Source: Bacteroidales bacterium
GTDB taxonomy: Bacteria; Bacteroidota; Bacteroidia; Bacteroidales; Porphyromonadaceae
DNA: 64,000 bases
NCBI GenBank assembly: GCA_004555765.1
Contig: SFHG01000007.1
Span: forward strand, 5,031-69,030
Direction: 5' to 3'
In this document: piece by piece, positions 58,504 to 64,000 of the stretch
Position numbering within the stretch: position 1 is the stretch's first letter
Layout of the letters: each line of letters starts with the position of its first letter
The notes under the pieces: model-generated
The model's input: only the letters and a program-made list of their open reading frames with translations
Databases searched by the model: none
What the model was told of the DNA's origin: nothing
Position numbers and translations under genes: made by a program

Positions 58504-60681
58504 ATGGAAGGAAAAAAGACAGGAGGCTGTCCCTATATGCACGGCTCCAACACCAGAGCCAATGAGTCCGTTATGGACTGGTGGCCGAATTCGCTCAAGC
58601 TAAACATCCTCGCTCAACAGGATAGCCGGACACAGCCATTCCCAAACAAAGACTTCGATTACGTCGAAGCCCTCAAGAGCCTCGACGTAGAGGCACTCCG
58701 TAAGGACCTTCTCGATCTGATGCACGATTCGCAACCTTGGTGGCCCGCTGACTACGGTACGTATGCCGGACTTTTTGTTCGTATGGCATGGCACAACGCA
58801 GGCACATATCGCATCGCCGACGGTCGGGGAGGCGGTAACCACGGTAACCAGCGTTTTGCTCCGCTTAATTCCTGGCCCGACAACGCTTCCCTCGACAATG
58901 CGCGCCGGCTCCTTTGGCCAATCAAACAGAAATACGGCAACAAGATCTCTTGGGCGGACCTTATCCCTTTCGCGGGAAACGTCGCCTACGAGTCCATCGG
59001 TCTGAAGACCTATGGCTTTGCTTTCGGTCGAACGGACATCTGGCATCCCGAGATAGACATCTACTGGGGCGCCGAAGAGCAGTGGCTCGCACCGAGCGAT
59101 ACCCGGTACGAAGAAGTAGACCGACCCTCCTCCCTTGAACGCCCCCTTGCTGCGGTGCAGATGGGACTCATCTACGTCAACCCAGAAGGCGTTAACGGCA
59201 AGCCAAACCCCCAGGCGACTGCGGATCAGGTGAGAGAGACGTTTGCCAGAATGGGGATGAACGACGAAGAAACGGTGGCGCTTACCGTCGGTGGGCACAC
59301 GCTCGGTAAAACCCACGGAGCAGGCCCGGCGAAGGTTTTGGGCAAAGATCCAGAAGCCGCTGACCTCGAAGCACAAGGTCTCGGATGGATCAATCCCAAC
59401 CAAAACGGCTTGGCGCGAAATAAGATTACTTCAGGCATAGAAGGAGCCTGGACTACAGATCCCACCAAGTGGGACGACGGTTACCTCAGGATGCTCTTCG
59501 GGCACGATTGGACACTGACGAAGAGCCCTGCCGGAGCTTGGCAGTGGGTGCCTATCGAGATTGCCGAGGAAGACAAACCACGTGATCCGGATGACCCCAC
59601 CCTTAAGACAATCCCGATTATGACGGACGCCGATATGGCGATGAAAGTGGATCCCGTCTACCGTGAGATCTGCCGGAAATTTATGTCCGACTTCGAGTAT
59701 TTCTCCGAGACCTTTGCGAAGGCATGGTTTAAACTGCTCCATCGGGATATGGGTCCCAAGTCACGCTACTTTGGTCCTTATGTCCCTGAGGAGGATCTGC
59801 TTTACCAAGACCCGATAAAGGATTTTGGCAAGAAAGATTACGATATCGATGCCGTAAAAGACCGTATTCGCAGATCCGGACTTTCGCAGCAAGACCTTCT
59901 GAAGACGGCTTGGGACAGTGCGCGTACTTTCCGTATCAGCGACTACCGTGGCGGTGCGAACGGAGCACATATCCGTCTTGAGCCGGCACGTCATTGGGTG
60001 GCAAACGAGCCCGAGCGGTTGGATAAAGTACTTCCGGTACTCGAGAAAATTGCGCAAGAGAGCGGCATCTCCGTCGCCGATACCATCGTCCTCGGCGGTA
60101 ACGTCGCGGTGGAGGACGGCATAAAGAAGGCCGGCTTTGATCTGAAGGTACCTTTCTCTCCGGGGAGAGGGGACGCGCGTCAGGAGGATGTCGACCCGGA
60201 TGATTGGAAGTTCCTGGAGCCCGTTGCTGACGGCTTCCGTAACTACTTCCGTAGCGGCATAAGTTTGAAGCCGGAAGAGATGCTCCTCGACCGTGCCCAG
60301 CAGCTCGACCTCACAGCTCCCGAGATGACCGTCCTCATCGGAGGTCTCCGTGTGCTTGGCGCCAATTACGCGGACGACAAATGTGGCGTATTCACGGAGA
60401 CCGTGGGTGCACTCACGACCGACTTTTTTCGTGTCCTCACCGATATGCGGTACTCTTGGCGACCCACGGGAGAGAATAGCTATGATATCGTGGTGCGTGA
60501 GACGGGGGAGAAGAAGTGGGCGGCTTGCCGTACCGATCTCGTCTTCGGCTCCAACTCCATCCTCCGTGCTTACTCAGAGGTGTACGCCCAGGACGACAAT
60601 CGGGAGAAATTTGTCCGTGATTTCGTATCTGCGTGGACGAAAGTGATGGACAATGACCGTTTTGACTTGCTGAGGAAGTAA
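58504..60681 (+). CDS. katG: Catalase-peroxidase KatG
   Basis: This bifunctional haem enzyme (725 aa) removes hydrogen peroxide. The distal-side Arg-Trp-His is in FVRMAWHNAGTYR (about 91-103). The Trp-Tyr-Met crosslink needed for catalase activity is complete: that Trp, Tyr in MGLIYVNPEG and Met in TFARMGMNDEET. The proximal haem His is in VGGHTLGKTHGAG. The second, non-haem peroxidase-like domain follows from about 415. No signal peptide, so cytoplasmic. It stands alone with its own terminator and is divergent from the PorT-like gene. It implies real exposure to oxygen or host peroxide. Confidence 0.97.
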   Translation: MEGKKTGGCPYMHGSNTRANESVMDWWPNSLKLNILAQQDSRTQPFPNKDFDYVEALKSLDVEALRKDLLDLMHDSQPWWPADYGTYAGLFVRMAWHNAGTYRIADGRGGGNHGNQRFAPLNSWPDNASLDNARRLLWPIKQKYGNKISWADLIPFAGNVAYESIGLKTYGFAFGRTDIWHPEIDIYWGAEEQWLAPSDTRYEEVDRPSSLERPLAAVQMGLIYVNPEGVNGKPNPQATADQVRETFARMGMNDEETVALTVGGHTLGKTHGAGPAKVLGKDPEAADLEAQGLGWINPNQNGLARNKITSGIEGAWTTDPTKWDDGYLRMLFGHDWTLTKSPAGAWQWVPIEIAEEDKPRDPDDPTLKTIPIMTDADMAMKVDPVYREICRKFMSDFEYFSETFAKAWFKLLHRDMGPKSRYFGPYVPEEDLLYQDPIKDFGKKDYDIDAVKDRIRRSGLSQQDLLKTAWDSARTFRISDYRGGANGAHIRLEPARHWVANEPERLDKVLPVLEKIAQESGISVADTIVLGGNVAVEDGIKKAGFDLKVPFSPGRGDARQEDVDPDDWKFLEPVADGFRNYFRSGISLKPEEMLLDRAQQLDLTAPEMTVLIGGLRVLGANYADDKCGVFTETVGALTTDFFRVLTDMRYSWRPTGENSYDIVVRETGEKKWAACRTDLVFGSNSILRAYSEVYAQDDNREKFVRDFVSAWTKVMDNDRFDLLRK

Positions 60682-60700
60682 ATCCTCTTTGCTTATACAG

Positions 60701-60741
60701 GAGCGTCCGCTGAGACACAGCGTCCGGCGGACGCTCTCTTT
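60701..60741 (+). terminator. katG terminator hairpin
   Basis: GAGCGTCCGC (60701-60710) and GCGGACGCTC (60727-60736) form a perfect 10-bp stem, followed by TCTTTAT. It lies 20 bases after the katG stop. Confidence 0.8.
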
Positions 60742-60811
60742 ATGTGGCAGGATGTCTACTCGTCACGCAAAAAGAGCCCCGGCATCAATGTGCCGAGACC
60801 CTTAGTGTCTG

Positions 60812-60883
60812 TAGCTCATGGGAGAATCGAACTCCCCTTCCCAGAATGAAAATCTGGTGTCCTAACCGATAGACGAATGAGCC
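60812..60883 (-). tRNA. tRNA-Glu (TTC)
   Basis: On the minus strand the acceptor GGCTCAT (from 60883) pairs with ATGAGCT, with a G-U first pair. The D-arm has GGTTAGGAC. The anticodon stem CCAGA/TCTGG encloses TTTTCAT with anticodon TTC, and the T-loop is TTCGATTC. CCA is not encoded. It is 72 nt, lies downstream of rpsT and is nearly identical to the copy at 61286 (one base differs, in the D-loop). Confidence 0.95.
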
Positions 60884-60923
60884 GAATTACCACCCCGCCA
60901 CAGAGTACGGGGAAATGCTTCCG

Positions 60924-61184
60924 TTAGGCCTGCTTGAGGCTGGCCGCGAAGTGAGCGAGCGAGCTCTTGAGGTTCGCGGCCTTATTTTTGTGGATACGCC
61001 CTTTCGTCGCCATCTTGTCGAGGAGCTTGGAGAGCTCGGGGAGCTTTGCCTCTGCTTCACCTGCGTCCGTGAGTGCGCGGAAGTCGCGTACGGCGTGACG
61101 CATAGTCCTGCCGTAGTAGCGGTTACGTTCGCGACGCACAGCGCTTTGACGTATTCTCTTGAGTGCTGATTTATGGTCTGCCAT
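60924..61184 (-). CDS. rpsT: 30S ribosomal protein S20
   Basis: The 86-residue basic helical protein binds 16S rRNA early in 30S assembly. MADHKSALKRIRQSAVRRERNR at the start and the C-terminal KGRIHKNKAANLKSSLAHFAASL are typical. It lies between two tRNA-Glu genes on the same strand, with a single consensus promoter upstream of the first tRNA, so it is probably expressed from a tRNA-rpsT-tRNA transcript and released by tRNA processing. Confidence 0.97.
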   Translation of the reverse strand: MADHKSALKRIRQSAVRRERNRYYGRTMRHAVRDFRALTDAGEAEAKLPELSKLLDKMATKGRIHKNKAANLKSSLAHFAASLKQA

Positions 61185-61285
61185 ATCTCTTTACTTGTGA
61201 TGCTTTCCTTTTGATAAATACCGATCCGCCGAGTGGGGCTTCCGGAGCGTGAACTGAATCTTTCCCAAAAGAAAACCTTTATCTG

Positions 61286-61357
61286 TAGCTCATGGGAGAA
61301 TCGAACTCCCCTTCCCAGAATGAAAATCTGGTGTCCTAGCCGATAGACGAATGAGCC
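61286..61357 (-). tRNA. tRNA-Glu (TTC), second copy
   Basis: Identical to the copy at 60812 except GGCTAGGAC in place of GGTTAGGAC in the D-loop. Acceptor GGCTCAT (from 61357), anticodon TTC, T-loop TTCGATTC, no encoded CCA. It is the first element of the tRNA-rpsT-tRNA unit. Confidence 0.95.
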
Positions 61358-61409
61358 TTGAAAAAGATTCTTATCTCGTTTGAAATAAAGTCTGAATCTT
61401 CAGCGTGTG

Positions 61410-61441
61410 CAAAGGTACAGCTTTATTTCGTAATCTCCAAA
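61410..61441 (-). promoter_or_regulatory. Promoter TTTG-N20-TACCTTTG of the tRNA-Glu/rpsT unit
   Basis: On the minus strand TTTG (61441-61438), 20 bases, TACCTTTG (61417-61410). Exact consensus. Initiation near 61404 gives about 47 nt of leader before the tRNA. Confidence 0.85.
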
Positions 61442-61469
61442 AGTTTTGACCCGACTTTCTCTCTTTTCC

Positions 61470-61739
61470 TTAGCGACGAATACCGAGGTCTTTGATGATC
61501 GCGCGGTAGCGTTCGATGTCCTTTTTCATAAGGTAGTCAAGGAGGCGGCGACGCTTACCGATGAGCCCTTTCATCGCTCTGGAGGTGTTGAAGTCCTTGT
61601 GGTTGTCCTTCATGTGCTCCGTGAGGTGAGAAATACGATAGGTGAAAAGCGCAATCTGAGACTCGGGCGAACCGGTATCAGTGCGGGACGTACCATATTT
61701 CTCGAAGATTTCAGCTTTCTTTTCTGAATCCAAATACAT
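61470..61739 (-). CDS. rpsO: 30S ribosomal protein S15
   Basis: The 89-residue protein binds the central domain of 16S rRNA and helps bridge to the 50S. Family blocks are TDTGSPESQIALFTYRISHLTEHMKDNHKDF and RRRLLDYLMKKDIERYRAIIKDLGIR. The ATG at 61739 starts MYLDSEKK, matching the family; an in-frame codon at 61832 lies at the predicted transcription start and is rejected. The leader (about 93 nt) contains a CCCC/GGGG hairpin that could be an S15 autoregulatory site, though this is not demonstrated. Confidence 0.97.
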   Translation of the reverse strand: MYLDSEKKAEIFEKYGTSRTDTGSPESQIALFTYRISHLTEHMKDNHKDFNTSRAMKGLIGKRRRLLDYLMKKDIERYRAIIKDLGIRR

Positions 61740-61837
61740 GATGATGCTTAGTTTTTGGAGGTAAAAACCTTCGTGAGAAAATCCGTTATTTCGCTTACGA
61801 TAACCCCTCCGATACGTGAGGTGGGGTATCACGGGTG

Positions 61838-61868
61838 CAAAGGTACCAAAAAAATGTCTTCCCGCAAA
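61838..61868 (-). promoter_or_regulatory. rpsO promoter, TTTG-N19-TACCTTTG
   Basis: On the minus strand TTTG (61868-61865), 19 bases, TACCTTTG (61845-61838). Exact consensus. Transcription should start near 61832. Confidence 0.87.
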
Positions 61869-61898
61869 ACACCTCCCGCAGGCAGGTAGGGATTTCCT

Positions 61899-62741
61899 TC
61901 ACAGCTCCTTGGGTGCAGACCGGGAAACGGTGAAAAAGATCGGTACGCAGTCGGAGGCCGTACTCTTCAGTGTCGAGAAAAATAGTTCGCTACTGCCTTT
62001 TACCTGGTTGCCCAAAGCGGGCCTGACTATGATTTCTGAGGAACTGCTTTTGTCCACTTTCTTCCACGCCTCCGAGTCGATGCCTGCCTCCCGCTCTTTG
62101 TACGCCTTATACACAAATTCGGCGGGGAGATTGGATTTGATGGTGAGACGTGCGTACTTCCCCCAGTAGACCGACGAGACGTAGCAATGGTTTTCGGGGA
62201 CGAGGTACTTTGTGCCGGTTGTTACGCTGAAATTGCAGGAGTAGTATTCTGCCACAAAGGTGGTGCGATCTGTTTCCGAAAAACCGTAGCGGTAGTATTC
62301 GAACTGATTGTCTGCGCTCCTTTTCGCGTATTCTTCGGTGGAAAAAGCCTTCGTTTGTGCGCCGGCATACTGTTTCAAACCCGGAGTACCCGCCACGGAG
62401 ATGCTAACGGGGACGGGGCGAAAACCAAATAGGTAGCTCAGTTTACCGTCATATTGACCGTTGTTTCCGACTTCCACAATCTCACCCTTTTGGAGAGCCG
62501 CATAGTCGAGCGTCATATACGGATGGACGGTCAGAGAGCCGACCGCAACCAAATGTTCCGGGATTTCTCCTTTTTGGGATGCCGTTTCAGGGTACGTCAC
62601 GGTTGTCCCGGGCTCAGGTTTGGGTCCGATGTCGGGAACCTCTTTCCCTGTGCCTATGCCGGAACTCCTCTGACAGGCACTGCCGAGGAGGACGAGTAAT
62701 GCGACCGGCAGAATAGTTTTGAGGATGTTTCTTTTCTTCAT
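61899..62741 (-). CDS. Lipoprotein with partial similarity to cholesterol-dependent cytolysins
   Basis: This 280-residue lipoprotein has lipobox GSAC (Cys23) and a short Gly/Pro linker (GIGTGKEVPDIGPKPEPGTT). The central part reads YYSCNFSVTTGTKYLVPENHCYVSSVYWGKYARLTIKSN. It matches by eye the CDC/thiol-activated cytolysin segment with YVSSVxYGRxxxxKLET, and EIIVRPALGNQVKGSSELF resembles the following YIFGGDA-type strand. The protein is much shorter than a CDC (about 470) and lacks the membrane-binding domain 4 with its Trp-rich loop. CDC-like proteins with short and long partners occur in Bacteroidota, so this could be a short CDCL. It could also be an unrelated beta protein. It has its own promoter; the stop lies close to the rpsO promoter. 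Confidence 0.5.
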   Translation of the reverse strand: MKKRNILKTILPVALLVLLGSACQRSSGIGTGKEVPDIGPKPEPGTTVTYPETASQKGEIPEHLVAVGSLTVHPYMTLDYAALQKGEIVEVGNNGQYDGKLSYLFGFRPVPVSISVAGTPGLKQYAGAQTKAFSTEEYAKRSADNQFEYYRYGFSETDRTTFVAEYYSCNFSVTTGTKYLVPENHCYVSSVYWGKYARLTIKSNLPAEFVYKAYKEREAGIDSEAWKKVDKSSSSEIIVRPALGNQVKGSSELFFSTLKSTASDCVPIFFTVSRSAPKEL

Positions 62742-62783
62742 CGCAGTGGGTGTGTATAGTCGTAAAAATGCTTCTTCACTTCG

Positions 62784-62814
62784 CAAATCTACCATATAAG
62801 CTGCGAAGTCCAAA
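62784..62814 (-). promoter_or_regulatory. Promoter TTTG-N19-TAGATTTG for the CDC-like lipoprotein
   Basis: On the minus strand TTTG (62814-62811), 19 bases, TAGATTTG (62791-62784). Exact consensus. The leader is about 37 nt. Confidence 0.82.
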
Positions 62815-62860
62815 ACGTAGTCAGCAGTTGGCAGTGGGGTTGCGCCGGTGCAAAAAATCT

Positions 62861-62943
62861 TGGTACGACCGAGACTATCGCCTTGGCCTGTAAGGCAAGG
62901 GAAAGAGATACGGACCGGGGCGATCTCCTTGGTCTGTACCTCG
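62861..62943. repeat. Intergenic palindromic repeat cluster, copy 16
   Basis: TTGGTACGACCGAGA, GAGATACGGACC inverted against GGTCTGTACCTC, with GGCCTGTAAGGC between. It lies in the 341-base gap between the two lipoprotein genes; 62944-63082 shows nothing recognisable. Confidence 0.75.
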
Positions 62944-63082
62944 TTTAGTCAGAAGCCTGGTGTCAGAAGTTTGAAAGGAAGGTAGACGTTTCGGGGCAGA
63001 GTGGAGCGCAATCCCCCTCAACCTGTTGCAGTAAAGTGTCCGTGACCTCCGAAAAAGGCTTGGTATCTGTGGCAGTGACTTT

Positions 63083-63658
63083 TTACATTCCCCCGAAGTA
63101 ATCGACGAGACGCCACTTGTCGTCGGGCGAGTGGCGTACGAGGGTCAGCTCTTCGAGTACTTCGCTATTCAGCCAGCCGCTCAGGAAGCTTGCCGAGTCT
63201 CTGCCGACGTAATTCCACGAGGCGAAGAAATCTGTGGAGTCGGGTTGGAGTACTCGGAGGGTGTAGGGCTTCAGGACATCGCCTTCAAACTTCACTCCTG
63301 CGGGCAGGTTGATGCGGGATGCGCGGAACGCCTTGTCGTCAAGAAATGAGCGCACGAAGTCGATCAGCGCCTCCTTCCCTTGGTTGCATTCTGCATCGGG
63401 GTTTGCGGCAAGAGCGTTATTTTCGTTGTAAAACTGCATCGCCTCTTCGTAGAGCTCGCTTCGGGTGGGCATCTTATCCGCGGCGTCTTCGCTCTCGGCG
63501 ATGGCTAATGCGTTTTCCAAGGAAAGACTGTCCTCGGCACCGGTGTGTTCTTCTTCTTTCGAGTTTGCCGAGCACGCCGTGCAGGCCAAGGCAGATGCCA
63601 TTGCCGCAGCAAAAACTCCGGCTTTTCTCAATGTTTTAAGTGACTTACGACGGTTCAT
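63083..63658 (-). CDS. Lipoprotein, DUF4348-like
   Basis: This 191-residue protein has an Arg/Lys-rich N-terminus, signal peptide and lipobox TAC (Cys29, ALACTAC with two Cys). The mature part has an acidic linker (SKEEEHTGAEDSLSLENALAI). An alpha/beta domain follows (LIDFVRSFLDDKAFRASRINLPAGV, LQPDSTDFFASWNYVGRDSASFL, EELTLVRHSPDDKWRLVDYFGGM), which resembles DUF4348 lipoproteins of Bacteroidales. Those are of unknown function. It is a single gene, with TATCTTTG about 80 bases upstream as its likely -7 box. Confidence 0.6.
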   Translation of the reverse strand: MNRRKSLKTLRKAGVFAAAMASALACTACSANSKEEEHTGAEDSLSLENALAIAESEDAADKMPTRSELYEEAMQFYNENNALAANPDAECNQGKEALIDFVRSFLDDKAFRASRINLPAGVKFEGDVLKPYTLRVLQPDSTDFFASWNYVGRDSASFLSGWLNSEVLEELTLVRHSPDDKWRLVDYFGGM

Positions 63659-63738
63659 ATCTTTCCGAGAAGGATACTAAAAAAGAAGAAACTATTCCTG
63701 TCAGAGACTCCAAGTGGGAAGCCTCTGTTTTACTCCGT

Positions 63739-63746
63739 CAAAGATA
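63739..63746 (-). promoter_or_regulatory. -7 box TATCTTTG before the DUF4348-like gene
   Basis: On the minus strand TATCTTTG (63746-63739) matches the consensus; no TTTG at the right distance. The leader would be about 75 nt. Confidence 0.45.
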
Positions 63747-63833
63747 CCCGTTTTTGCGGAATAGTTTGTGGTTTTTGGCTAAATAATCTTGGGGTGTAAC
63801 ATTTATTTTGGAGGGTCGGGCGTCCGCTAAAGA

Positions 63834-64000
63834 TCAAGAGTCCGACCTGTCCAAGTGCCGGTCATAGCCGGTTTCGGCGAAGTAGGTGCCGGAAGTGAGG
63901 TGCGTCTGCATTTTGAGAAAATTAGGGTTTTCTGCGTCGGAAATGCCGAGATCCCTTGTCTTGTGCCAGAGGTGGAAGACATAGCCCCCAAACCTTATCG
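63834..64000 (-). CDS. C-terminus of a glycosyltransferase (GT2/galactosyltransferase-C type), truncated by window edge
   Basis: The minus-strand frame enters from the edge and reads 54 residues to a TGA at 63836-63834. It begins IRFGGYVFHLWHKTRDLG, which matches the xxGxxxHLxHxxR element at the end of GT2 enzymes with a galactosyltransferase-type C-terminal domain. Those act on surface or LPS glycans. The catalytic domain lies outside the window, so the specific sugar cannot be stated. Confidence 0.6.
   Translation of the reverse strand, partial: IRFGGYVFHLWHKTRDLGISDAENPNFLKMQTHLTSGTYFAETGYDRHLDRSDS

Overview
The window looks like a chromosomal segment of a fairly GC-rich Bacteroidota, most likely order Bacteroidales and possibly close to Porphyromonas. 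The evidence is: promoters of the Bacteroidota form TTTG-N19/20-TAnnTTTG in front of ssrA, the tracrRNA, rpsO, a tRNA-Glu/rpsT unit and several lipoprotein genes; a tmRNA with tag GEYNYALAA; carboxypeptidase-regulatory-domain TonB receptors; long (47-bp) type II-C CRISPR repeats; and fused cobalamin genes. The genus is an inference, not read from a 16S gene.

Layout. 1-3.2 kb: 3' end of a large secreted GH31-like enzyme with FN3, F5/8-type C, dockerin-like and cohesin-like modules, then tilS. 3.2-12 kb: ssrA on the minus strand, a divergent tracrRNA, cas9-cas1-cas2 (type II-C) and a CRISPR array of 20 repeats. The array holds a 593-bp piece of a Mu-like phage late operon where one spacer should be. 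12.4-18.8 kb: housekeeping genes rlmD, rsfS, ftsH, purM, prfA. 19-29.6 kb: a DUF2807-type repeat protein, the NfnAB pair, a 1007-residue TPR protein, an outer-membrane barrel protein and nhaA. 29.8-45.5 kb: a cobalamin-riboswitch unit (exported CbiK chelatase, TonB receptor, DUF4374 lipoprotein), then an anaerobic cobalamin operon built largely of fusion proteins (CbiH-CbiC, CbiE-CbiT, CbiG-CbiF, CbiL, CbiJ-CbiD) with an ABC importer inside it. 45.6-52.4 kb, minus strand: a truncated division/cell-wall cluster ftsW-murG-murC-ftsQ that continues into a CDF transporter and rnhB instead of ftsA-ftsZ. 52.8-64 kb: TonB receptor plus beta-helix lipoprotein, a PorT-like barrel, katG, a tRNA-Glu/rpsT/tRNA-Glu unit, rpsO, a lipoprotein resembling part of the cholesterol-dependent cytolysin fold, a DUF4348-like lipoprotein and the C-terminus of a glycosyltransferase.

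Two things stand out. First, the CRISPR locus: each repeat carries a Bacteroidota -7 box, the tracrRNA can be placed exactly, and the array contains a phage gene fragment between two intact repeats, with a diverged copy of the same phage start region just outside the array in the opposite orientation. Second, at least 16 gaps, most of them between genes, carry the same degenerate palindromic half-site (roughly CGGTCTGTATCTCG and its complement CGAGATACAGACCG). It occurs as inverted or tandem copies, even inside the murG-murC-ftsQ cluster, and one copy has become the coding 5' end of an ABC permease gene. I do not recognise this family.
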